NCBI RefSeq assembly: GCF_009362735.1
Contig: NZ_WHNP01000037.1
Coordinates: forward strand, 1 to 64,000
Length of the DNA: 64,000 bases
Origin: Paraburkholderia franconis
Lineage (GTDB): Bacteria; Pseudomonadota; Gammaproteobacteria; Burkholderiales; Burkholderiaceae
Direction: 5' to 3'
Positions 43,504 through 51,198 of this stretch are shown here, in pieces. The translations under genes were made by a program, and so were the position numbers. The notes beneath the pieces were generated by a model. That model saw only the letters and a program-made list of their open reading frames with translations, made no database searches and was not told the DNA's origin. The stretch's first letter is position 1. The number at the start of each line of letters is the position of its first letter.

Positions 43504-44268
43504 CTAGATCGTCAGGCCGCCGTCGACGACGATGCATTCGCCGTTCGTATAGCTCGCCGCGTCGGACACGAGATACAGCACCGTGCCCGCCATTTCGTGC
43601 GGCTCGCCGTGGCGGCGCAACGGGATGTTGTTGATCCAGTGGTCGTAGATGTCCTTGTTTTCGAACAGCGCGCCCGCGAATTTCGTTTTCGTGAGGCCGG
43701 GCAGCAGCGCGTTCACGCGGATGCCGAGCGGCCCGCATTCCTTCGCGAACGCTCTCGTCATGTTGACGACGGCCGCCTTCGTGATCGAGTAGATGCCTTG
43801 CATGTCGCCGGGCTGCAACGCGTTGACGGACGCCGTGTTGACGATCGCGCCGCGTCCTTGCTCTCTCATCAGCTTGCCCGCTTCCACCGACATGAAGAAG
43901 TACCCGCGCACGTTCACTTCGACGGTCTTGTTGTAAGCGGCGAGGTCCGTGTCGAGGATGTGCCCGAAGTACGGATTGGCCGCCGCGTTGTTCACGAGAA
44001 TATCGAGCCGCCCATGTTTTTCGCGGATATGCGCGAACGTCGCGGCGATGTCCTCCATGCGGCCGACGTGGCACGCAAGCGCTTCGGCGCGGCCGCCTGC
44101 ATCGCGTATGTTCGCCGCCACCTGCTCGCAATCGTCGATCTTGCGACTCGATACGATCACATGCGCGCCCTGTTCGGCGAGCAGCTTCGCGATCGCTTCG
44201 CCGATGCCGCGGCTTGCGCCCGTGACGAGCGCGATGCGGCCCGTGAGGTCGAAAAGGTTTGTGCTCAT
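43504..44268 (-). CDS. SDR oxidoreductase
   Basis: 254 residues. TGASRGIGEAIAKLLAEQG, VNNAAANPYFGHI, NTASVNALQPG and YSITKAAV (YxxxK) are all present, with GLTKTKFAGALF as the substrate loop. Arg after the second strand (SSRKID) suggests NADP. AAGGAG 8 bp upstream selects ATG 44268 over the in-frame ATG at 44283, which would overlap that ribosome site. In an Lva-like pathway it would oxidise the 3-hydroxyacyl-CoA product. Confidence 0.87.
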   Translation of the reverse strand: MSTNLFDLTGRIALVTGASRGIGEAIAKLLAEQGAHVIVSSRKIDDCEQVAANIRDAGGRAEALACHVGRMEDIAATFAHIREKHGRLDILVNNAAANPYFGHILDTDLAAYNKTVEVNVRGYFFMSVEAGKLMREQGRGAIVNTASVNALQPGDMQGIYSITKAAVVNMTRAFAKECGPLGIRVNALLPGLTKTKFAGALFENKDIYDHWINNIPLRRHGEPHEMAGTVLYLVSDAASYTNGECIVVDGGLTI

Positions 44269-44319
44269 AGGTGTCTCCTTCATGTCTTTATCGATGAACG
44301 GGATGGATGCGATGAACGG

Positions 44320-45366
44320 CTAGGAAATCAGCTCGGCGCCGAGTTGCGCGAGCGGCTCGACCATCGCGCCCACGACGTGTGCCTGCGCGCTCGACGCATT
44401 GCCTTGCAGCGCGCGCGCCTTCACGCCCTGCGCAATCGAAGCGAGCCGGAAGAAACTGAACGCGAGAAAGAAAGGCCAGTTGTCGATCGCGGGCAGGCCG
44501 CGCAGCGCGCAGTATTGCGCGACGATCTCTTCCTCTTCGGGCACGCCGAGCGCCGCGCGGTCCTGGCCGCGCAGCCCCGGAATATGACCGTCCGACGGCA
44601 GGCGCAGGCACATGCAGAAGTACGCGAGATCGGCAAGCGGATGACCGAGCGTTGACAGCTCCCAGTCGAGAATCGCGCGCACGCGTGGCGCGTCGTTCGC
44701 GAAGATCAGGTTGTCGATGCGAAAGTCGCCGTGAACGAGGGAAGGGCGCTGCATATCGGGTCTGTCATGTGCCTGCGCGGGACAGTGCGCGGGTAGCCAG
44801 TCGATCAGCGCTTCCATTGCCGCGATGCGTTCCGTTTCGGCGGCGCGATATTGCTTGGTCCATACGCCGATCTGACGCTCGAAGTAGTTGCCGGCGCGTC
44901 CGTAGTCACCGAGCCCCACCGCTTGCGGATCGACGTCGTGCAGCGCTGCGAGCGTCTGCACGATCGCCGCGTAGTAGCCGCGCCGCGCGTCGCGATCGAC
45001 TTCGGGCAGCGCGGGGTTCCAGAAGATGCGGCCTTCCTCGTAGCTCATCAGATAGAACATGCTGCCGATCACATCGCGGTCCTCGCACAGTTGCAACGCG
45101 CGCGCGACGGGCACGGGCGTGTCGGCGAGCGCGCGCAGCACGCGATATTCGCGGTCGACGGCGTGCGCCGACTTGAGCAGTTGTCCCGGCGGTTGCCGGC
45201 GCAGCACATAGCGCTCGCCTTGCGCTTCGATGAGCCAGGTCGGGTTGGACTGGCCGCCCGCGAATTTCGTCGCGCACATGGGGCCGCGAAAGCCCGCGAT
45301 GTGCTGCGCGAGATAGTGCGTAAGCCGCTCGATATCGAGCGTGGTGTCGTGTCGATCGCGAGTCAT
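44320..45366 (-). CDS. APH-family phosphotransferase (acyl-CoA kinase-like)
   Basis: 348 residues with the aminoglycoside-phosphotransferase fold. FAGGQSNPTWLIEAQGERYV and VLRRQPPGQLLKSAHAVDRE form the ATP site, then SLVHGDFRIDNLIF (HGD catalytic loop) and ILDWELSTLGHPLADLAYF (metal site). This is the subfamily fused to ACAD10/11 in animals and represented by LvaA in Pseudomonas, which phosphorylates the 4-hydroxyl of hydroxyacyl-CoAs. Its linkage to the acyl-CoA dehydrogenase supports that role. Confidence 0.85.
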   Translation of the reverse strand: MTRDRHDTTLDIERLTHYLAQHIAGFRGPMCATKFAGGQSNPTWLIEAQGERYVLRRQPPGQLLKSAHAVDREYRVLRALADTPVPVARALQLCEDRDVIGSMFYLMSYEEGRIFWNPALPEVDRDARRGYYAAIVQTLAALHDVDPQAVGLGDYGRAGNYFERQIGVWTKQYRAAETERIAAMEALIDWLPAHCPAQAHDRPDMQRPSLVHGDFRIDNLIFANDAPRVRAILDWELSTLGHPLADLAYFCMCLRLPSDGHIPGLRGQDRAALGVPEEEEIVAQYCALRGLPAIDNWPFFLAFSFFRLASIAQGVKARALQGNASSAQAHVVGAMVEPLAQLGAELIS

Positions 45367-45390
45367 GTCGTTCGATGCGTTGCTCGTAGG

Positions 45391-46065
45391 CTAACCGTAG
45401 GTTTGAAAAGCACGGCGCTGCGGATCGTCGAGATGGCCGATGCCGTTGAAGCTCGACAATTGCAGCGTTTCGCGATTGAAGAAGTAATGGCTGACGCTGC
45501 TATTGCGGATCTGCATGTTGAGCGCGATGGCCGTCTCGGCGGGCGCGTGCAGGATCTGCTGCGTTAGCGCCGCGATCACGCCGCCCGAGCTGATCACCAG
45601 CACGCGCTGTCCGCCGCCGTGCTGGATCGCAGCGCGGGCATCGGCGACGCGCTGCTGGAAGGCACTCCACGTTTCGGGCGCGCAGTCATCGAGCGCGCCT
45701 TCCGCCCACAGATGCAGCACTTGCCGCAGCGCCTTGAAGAAATCGCGCGAGCTTCGGGTCGCGCGTCGGGCGAGATCGGTGTGCTGCTCGCCGAGCGCGC
45801 GAAAGAGCGCGTGGAAATCGTATTCGTCGAGACCAGGGTGGACTTCGCATTCGACGGCCGGCGCGCCCAGCCCGCGCCAGATCGCGTCGACGGTTTGCGC
45901 GTGGCGTCGCAGCGTGCCCGACATCACGCGGTCGAACGCGATGTCGCGCTGCGCGAAATATTCGCCGAGCCAGATGCCTTGCTGTTCGCCAGTCACCGAG
46001 AGCCGGTCGTAGTCGTCCGCGCCCAGCGACGCCTGGCCATGCCGTACCAGATAGAGTTCCGCCAT
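45391..46065 (-). CDS. Histidine phosphatase family protein
   Basis: 224 residues. The phosphohistidine motif YLVRHGQASLGADDYDRLS and partner VMSGTLRRHAQTV are visible, as is the second catalytic His/Gly region VLVISSGGVIAALTQQIL, where Ser replaces the usual SHGG His. It is first gene of the APH/SDR/ACAD run, 24 bp before the kinase gene. Such a phosphatase beside an acyl-CoA kinase may correct side-phosphorylation, but this is only a guess. Confidence 0.82.
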   Translation of the reverse strand: MAELYLVRHGQASLGADDYDRLSVTGEQQGIWLGEYFAQRDIAFDRVMSGTLRRHAQTVDAIWRGLGAPAVECEVHPGLDEYDFHALFRALGEQHTDLARRATRSSRDFFKALRQVLHLWAEGALDDCAPETWSAFQQRVADARAAIQHGGGQRVLVISSGGVIAALTQQILHAPAETAIALNMQIRNSSVSHYFFNRETLQLSSFNGIGHLDDPQRRAFQTYG

Positions 46066-46287
46066 CGCTTGCTTCGCCTTGCAGAAGGTGAGGCCAGCAT
46101 AGCGGCGGGTCGTGCATTCCTGAAGTTTATTTGTTGAATCTGAGGCTATTCATTGTGATGATGATTGCGCGCAACTAACTGTCAGTCGCTTCTGAGTTCT
46201 GCGTTCGACGCGGCGAGTATCGACGACCGTCACGCGCCTCACTCGCGAGTGGCGCCGAACGCTATCAACCTCCGGCGCGTAGTCCGC

Positions 46288-46527
46288 TTAACGGTTGCCG
46301 TCAAGCAGATCGTTCAGCAGCGTATCGAACTCGGCTTGCGCATCTTCGAGTTCCTGTAGCGCCGCGTCGAACGTCTGAAGCGCCATCTGCGACGGACGGC
46401 CGCTGCCGGCCGGAGGGAACTGCGATTGGAGCGTGGCAAACGCGGTTTGCACCTGCTTCGTCGCGTTCAGGACGCGCTCCATCGCGCGGGCTTCTTCGGC
46501 TCGCGCCGCTTCGTGATCCATGCTCAT
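46288..46527 (-). CDS. Small helical hypothetical protein
   Basis: 79 residues, acidic and fully helical (AARAEEARAMERVLNATKQ, ALQTFDAALQELEDAQAEFDTLLNDLL), probably a coiled-coil. An in-frame ATG at 46521 is nearly equivalent. It is not linked in function to the Lrp gene upstream as far as can be seen. Confidence 0.6.
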   Translation of the reverse strand: MSMDHEAARAEEARAMERVLNATKQVQTAFATLQSQFPPAGSGRPSQMALQTFDAALQELEDAQAEFDTLLNDLLDGNR

Positions 46528-46630
46528 GCTCCGTGATTCATTTGTGCCGCAATGGCGAGGCGCCCACTATGCCATGAGTTCGCGACGCGTCGCCGGGCAG
46601 TTCGCCTTGACCGCGTCTTGCGATACGTCG

Positions 46631-47095
46631 TCAGAGAAGCGGCAAGCCGCCATTGGCCTTCACTTCGCGCAACGACAGCGACGATTCCACCGACGTCACG
46701 CCCGGCAGACTGCGCAACTGGTCGCGCATGAACGTGCCGTAGTCGTCGAGGTCGCGCGCGACCACCTGCAGGATATAGTCCGCGCTGCCCGACACGTTGT
46801 GACACGAAAGGATGCGCGGGATCGCGAGTATCTCGCGCTCGAAACGCGTCGCCGTCGCGCGGTCGTGCACGGCGAAGCGCACATACACGAAGGAGACGAC
46901 GCCGAGCCCCAGCGCCGCGCGCGACAGCACCGCGCGATAGCGCTCGATAGTGCCATCGCTTTCGAGCCGCTTGAGCCGCCGCGCGCACGGCGTTTCGCTG
47001 AGCCCGACCGTTTCGGCGAGCTTCGCATTCGACATCCGGCCATCCGATTGCAAGGCCGCGAGGATCGCGAGGTCTGTTTTGTCGAGGTCGTTCAT
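46631..47095 (-). CDS. Lrp/AsnC-family regulator
   Basis: 154 residues. DLDKTDLAILAALQSDGRMSN, VGLSETPCARRLKRLESDG and the RAM-domain sequence VRFAVHDRATATRFE, CHNVSGSADYILQVVARDLD are diagnostic. It diverges from a LysE-type exporter gene, the common arrangement in which Lrp senses an amino acid and induces its export. An inverted repeat lies in the gap. Confidence 0.88.
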   Translation of the reverse strand: MNDLDKTDLAILAALQSDGRMSNAKLAETVGLSETPCARRLKRLESDGTIERYRAVLSRAALGLGVVSFVYVRFAVHDRATATRFEREILAIPRILSCHNVSGSADYILQVVARDLDDYGTFMRDQLRSLPGVTSVESSLSLREVKANGGLPLL

Positions 47096-47100
47096 GCTGG

Positions 47101-47142
47101 GTGGAATTCCATTTAATGTAGAGAAATTTTAGGGCATTCCAC
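47101..47142. promoter_or_regulatory. Candidate Lrp-type operator
   Basis: Inverted copies GTGGAAT (47101-47107) and ATTCCAC (47136-47142) are separated by 28 bp of AT-rich DNA immediately upstream of the Lrp gene, in the Lrp/LysE divergent gap. Their separation is near three helical turns, as multimeric Lrp proteins often require. Confidence 0.45.
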
Positions 47143-47201
47143 TAATGCTGTGCGCTGTCAGACCGAAAATCGCCAGCATTCGCTAGCAGGGCGAAGGCAT
47201 C

Positions 47202-47858
47202 ATGAACGCCTCAACACGCGAGGTCGTCATGGTTTCCGCTCATCTTCTGATCATGTATGTGGCCGCGCTCGTCGTGGTCTTCGCGCTGCCCGGTCCGGAC
47301 ATGGCGCTCGTGCTTCAGACGAGCATCGGCCGCGGCGCGCGCAACGGTTTCGCGGCCGCCGCCGGACTCGGCATTTCACGCGCGACGCACGTGACGCTGT
47401 CCGCGTGCGGCGTCGCCGCGCTGTTGCGCAACGCGCCGTGGCTGTACGAAGTCGTGCGCTATGGCGGCGCGATCTATCTCGCGTGGGTAGCCGTGCAGAT
47501 TTTCCGCTCGCCCATGTTCGCGATGCCGACGGATGGCGCGCAGCCTGGTGGAAGCCGTCCGCTGCGATCGGCGTTCGTCAAGGGGCTGCTGACGAACCTG
47601 CTGAATCCGAAGGCGCTTCTGTTCTGCTCGGTGCTGCTGCCGCAATTCGTGCGTCCGGAGGCTGGGCACGTCGCATGGCAGGTGATCGAACTGGGTGTCG
47701 TGCTGGTCCTGATCGGCGCGTGCTTCGATGCCGCCTATGCTGTCGGCGCGGCGCGCATCTCCGGCTGGGTGCGCTCGCATCCGCTTGCGCAGACGTTGCA
47801 GCGCTGGACATTTTCTGCGGCGCTGATCGGCTTCGCGGTGCGGCTGTCGCTCGACTGA
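47202..47858 (+). CDS. LysE/RhtB-family exporter
   Basis: 218 residues, six predicted helices. FALPGPDMALVLQTSIGRGARNGFAAAAGLG is the LysE N-terminal signature, and FVKGLLTNLLNPKALLFCSVLLPQFV the central one. It exports amino acids or derivatives. ATG 47229 is a possible shorter start. It diverges from the Lrp gene. Confidence 0.87.
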   Translation: MNASTREVVMVSAHLLIMYVAALVVVFALPGPDMALVLQTSIGRGARNGFAAAAGLGISRATHVTLSACGVAALLRNAPWLYEVVRYGGAIYLAWVAVQIFRSPMFAMPTDGAQPGGSRPLRSAFVKGLLTNLLNPKALLFCSVLLPQFVRPEAGHVAWQVIELGVVLVLIGACFDAAYAVGAARISGWVRSHPLAQTLQRWTFSAALIGFAVRLSLD

Positions 47859-47885
47859 GGGGCCGCCGCGCCGCGCGCTTCCCGC

Positions 47886-48059
47886 CTACTTGCGAATCAT
47901 CGCCGCGCGCTCCGACTTCTGGTCGATGACCTTGCGGCGATGCTTGTCCTTCATCTTCTTCCATCCCTTGCATTCTTCGCGGGTGCGCAGACAGCCGAGA
48001 CAATAGCCGGTCTTGCTGTCGAACTTGCAGACGTCGATACAGGGCGATTTGACACTCAT
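47886..48059 (-). CDS. DUF1289 small cysteine-rich protein
   Basis: 57 residues: SPCIDVCKFDSKTGYCLGCLRTREE, then C-x-GWKKM and a basic tail. Four to five Cys in this order define DUF1289, thought to bind a metal or iron-sulfur centre. The start at 48059 (MSVKSP) is preferred because the upstream extension is not conserved in type. Confidence 0.82.
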   Translation of the reverse strand: MSVKSPCIDVCKFDSKTGYCLGCLRTREECKGWKKMKDKHRRKVIDQKSERAAMIRK

Positions 48060-48232
48060 GCTGGCTTGCTCGTGATCGTTGAAAGGGCGGGGGAGCGATG
48101 ACTGTCGCACGATGCTCCGGGCACGGGCAAAGTGATTGTGTTAATAAGAGCGATAGACGGCGAGGCCGAAGTCCTCGCCGACGCTCTTGCGCACGCCGCG
48201 TGCGTATCGACCGATTACTCCCACACTTGCCG

Positions 48233-48553
48233 ATGAAGACCCTGTTGCTGTACGTCGTGACCGCGATCGCCGAGATCGTCGGCTGCTATCTGCCCTGGCG
48301 CTGGCTCAAGGACGGCGGCCCTGCGTGGCTGCTGGTGCCGGGCGCGTTGAGCCTCGCGCTGTTCGCGTGGCTGCTGACGTTTCATGGCACGGCGGCCGGC
48401 CGCGTCTACGCTGCATATGGCGGCGTGTATGTGGCCGTCGCGATCCTCTGGCTCTGGGGCGTCGATCGCGTGCGCCCGAGCGCGTGGGATCTTGCGGGCG
48501 CGGCGCTCACGCTGGCGGGCATGGGGATCATCGCCTTCCAGCCGCGGGTTTGA
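48233..48553 (+). CDS. ynfA: YnfA family (UPF0060) membrane protein
   Basis: 106 residues and four helices. TLLLYVVTAIAEIVGCYLPW, RWLKDGGPAWLLVPGALSLAL, GRVYAAYGGVYVAVAILWLW and a final DLAGAALTLAGMGIIAF match YnfA, an SMR-related transporter. The frame is open to 48098, but that leader is arginine-rich and not family-like, so ATG 48233 is used. Confidence 0.88.
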   Translation: MKTLLLYVVTAIAEIVGCYLPWRWLKDGGPAWLLVPGALSLALFAWLLTFHGTAAGRVYAAYGGVYVAVAILWLWGVDRVRPSAWDLAGAALTLAGMGIIAFQPRV

Positions 48554-48710
48554 TGTCACTTTTGAGGGCTGTCCGGGGTCCCGTTTTTCGGCTCGCTTCA
48601 CGTCCCGACTTGACGGCCCATTCAATGCCGCTGTTCGCGGCCTCTTCATGCCTGTGAGCGCGAACGGGCGGCGAGCCAGTTCGCGCTTCCGACAGTGGTA
48701 CTGATCTGCG

Positions 48711-49223
48711 TTAGCTGTTCAGCTTGCCGAGGTAATCGAGCTTGCCGAGTTCCACACCGTTGTGACGCAGGATGTCGTATGCGGTCGTGATATGGAAGTA
48801 GAAATTCGGCATTGCGAAGCCGAGCAGATAAGACATGCCGGTGAACTCGACCGGGCCGCTGCGCATTTTCAGCGTCACTTCGCGCGTTTCCGAACCGTCG
48901 ATCTGCGCGGCGTTGAACTCCTTCAGATAATCGATCGTTTTCTGAATGCGGGCGTGCAGTTCGTCGAACGCGAACTCCACGTCTTCGTACTTCGGCGCTT
49001 CGACGCCCGCGAGACGCGCCGCGCAACCCTTCGCGGTGTCCGTCGCGATGTGCACCTGACGGGCCAGCGGGAGCATGTCCGGGAAGAGCCGCGCGCCCGT
49101 GAGCACGGACGGATCGATCTGTTTTTCCGCCGCGTGCGCCTGGCCCTTGCCGAGAATCGCCTGCAGGTTCGTGAGGCCGCGAATCAGCACGGAAATGGAT
49201 GCCTGATACATCGAGATGGTCAT
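48711..49223 (-). CDS. DUF1993 family protein
   Basis: 170 residues. MTISMYQASISVLIRGLTNL, LFPDMLPLARQVHIATDTAKG, PNFYFHITTAYDILRHNGV and the terminal GKLDYLGKL are the DUF1993 hallmarks. The fold is a four-helix bundle related to the DinB/YfiT group, and its function is unknown. The start at 49223 begins the conserved part. Confidence 0.85.
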   Translation of the reverse strand: MTISMYQASISVLIRGLTNLQAILGKGQAHAAEKQIDPSVLTGARLFPDMLPLARQVHIATDTAKGCAARLAGVEAPKYEDVEFAFDELHARIQKTIDYLKEFNAAQIDGSETREVTLKMRSGPVEFTGMSYLLGFAMPNFYFHITTAYDILRHNGVELGKLDYLGKLNS

Positions 49224-49531
49224 GGGTGGTCCTCGAATTCGAAGTTCTCGCGCGCCCTCCGGCACGCGGTCGCATAGCGTAACGCAACAGCGCGATTGCT
49301 GCTGGAGCAGCGTACCGCGATTCCGATGCGCGACAAAGCTAGCCGTTCGGCCAGGTGTCGAGCGTGCAGGAACTGTGTTCGAATCAATTGGTCGGACGGT
49401 TGGTTTTCTGTCTCATGACGACGGCGTGTTCGCGGCGCGACGGGTTGCAGCGCGCCCGTCCGCATGTGCCCGTCATGCGCCAGTCGTGTGTCTAACCCGT
49501 GGCCCCGCCATGCACTGGGAGAATCGAAACC

Positions 49532-51094
49532 ATGACGAAGCATCCATTGCCCGGCAGCGAACGCCAGGTCGCAGCCGGTTCGAAGGTCGTCGCACAGTGC
49601 GACCCGTCGGAAACGATTCAGGTCGTCGTCGTGCTGCGCCGCAAGGACGAACAGCAGTTCACGCAGTTGATGAAGAAGATCGAGGCGGGCGCGCCGGACG
49701 CAAAGCCGTTGTCGCGCGACGAACTCGAGCAGCGGTTTGGCGCAGCCGCTGAAGATGTCGCGAAGCTCAAGGCCTTCGCGTCGCAGCATGGGCTGGCCGT
49801 CGTGCGCGAGGACGCATCGGCGCGCACGGTCGTGTTGAGCGCCACGATCGCGCAGTTCCAGGCCGCGTTCGACGTCAAGCTGCAGCACTACGAGCATCAT
49901 TCGATGGGCCGGTTTCGCGGCCGCACGGGCGCGATCAGCGTGCCCGACGACCTGCATGGCGTCGTGACGGCCGTGCTCGGCCTCGACAACCGTCCACAGG
50001 CAAGGCCGCATTTCCGCATCCGTCCGCCTTTCGTGCCGGCGAAGGCGCGCCAGGCGGCGTCGTTTACGCCGCTGCAGCTCGCGTCGATGTATCAGTTCCC
50101 GCAAGGCGACGGCAGCGGCCAGTGCATCGGCATCATCGAACTGGGCGGCGGCTATCGCACCGCCGATCTCACAAGCTATTTTTCGAGCCTCGGCGTGGGC
50201 TCGCCGAAGGTGTTGGCCGTCGGCGTCGACCAGGGCGGCAACCATCCGACGGGCGACCCGAACGGACCGGACGGCGAAGTCACGCTCGACGTCGAGATCG
50301 CCGGCGCAATCGCGCCCGCCGCTACGATTGCCGTGTACTTCACGACCAACAGCGACGCCGGCTTTATCGACGCCGTCAGCCGCGCGGTGCACGACACGAA
50401 GAACAAGCCGTCCGTGATTTCGATCAGTTGGGGCGCGCCGGAAAGCGTGTGGACGTCGCAATCGATGACGGCCTTCAACGATGTGCTCCAGTCGGCGGCG
50501 GCGATTGGCGTGACGGTGTGCGCGGCGTCGGGCGACAGCGGCTCGACGGACGGCGCGGGCGACGGCAGCGATCACGTCGACTTCCCCGCGTCGAGCCCCT
50601 ATGTGCTCGCGTGCGGCGGCACGAGCGTGCAAGGCTCCGGGCAAAAGGTCACGCATGAAGTGGTCTGGAACGATGGCGCGGACGGCGGCTCGACGGGCGG
50701 CGGCGTGAGCGGCGCGTTCCCTGTCCCCGCCTGGCAGGAAGGTTTGTCCACGAAGGGCACGCAGGGCGGAAAGACGGCGCTGACGGGGCGCGGCGTGCCG
50801 GATGTCGCGGGCGATGCGTCGCCGCTCACCGGCTACGACGTGCTCGTCGACGGCAACAACACGGTGGTCGGCGGCACGAGCGCCGTCGCACCGCTGTGGG
50901 CGGCGCTGATCGCGCGCATCAACGGCGCGAAGGGCACGCCCGTCGGCTTCGTCAATCCGAAGCTGTACAAGGCGGCGGGCGCCTGCAACGACATCACGCA
51001 GGGCAACAACGGCAGTTATGCGGCAACCACGGGGTGGGATGCCTGCACGGGATTGGGTAGTCCCAATGGTGTGAAGGTGGCGGCGGCTTTATAG
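49532..51094 (+). CDS. S53 family serine-carboxyl peptidase (sedolisin/kumamolisin-like)
   Basis: 520 residues. An N-terminal pro-domain (about 20-170: VVVLRRKDEQQFTQLMKKIE, SATIAQFQAAFDVKLQHYEH) precedes the catalytic domain. The tetrad Glu249/Asp253 (GEVTLDVEIA), Asp335 (AASGDSGS) and Ser450 (GGTSAVAPLWAAL) is complete, with a C-terminal calcium site (NDITQGNNG...). These enzymes work at acid pH and are normally exported with autocleavage of the pro-domain. No Sec signal is visible at the N-terminus. The carboxypeptidase gene follows by about 105 bp. Confidence 0.9.
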   Translation: MTKHPLPGSERQVAAGSKVVAQCDPSETIQVVVVLRRKDEQQFTQLMKKIEAGAPDAKPLSRDELEQRFGAAAEDVAKLKAFASQHGLAVVREDASARTVVLSATIAQFQAAFDVKLQHYEHHSMGRFRGRTGAISVPDDLHGVVTAVLGLDNRPQARPHFRIRPPFVPAKARQAASFTPLQLASMYQFPQGDGSGQCIGIIELGGGYRTADLTSYFSSLGVGSPKVLAVGVDQGGNHPTGDPNGPDGEVTLDVEIAGAIAPAATIAVYFTTNSDAGFIDAVSRAVHDTKNKPSVISISWGAPESVWTSQSMTAFNDVLQSAAAIGVTVCAASGDSGSTDGAGDGSDHVDFPASSPYVLACGGTSVQGSGQKVTHEVVWNDGADGGSTGGGVSGAFPVPAWQEGLSTKGTQGGKTALTGRGVPDVAGDASPLTGYDVLVDGNNTVVGGTSAVAPLWAALIARINGAKGTPVGFVNPKLYKAAGACNDITQGNNGSYAATTGWDACTGLGSPNGVKVAAAL

Positions 51095-51198
51095 TCTGAT
51101 CAGCGGGCGCTCGTATGTCGGGCGCCATGCTTCGGGCGGCGATGAACGCATCGCAAGACAAGACCAGGCAACATGTGTACGCATTCGATGGAGCGATC

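Noticed and set aside
42138..43634. 498-codon plus-strand open frame
   Set aside because: Antisense to the acyl-CoA dehydrogenase.
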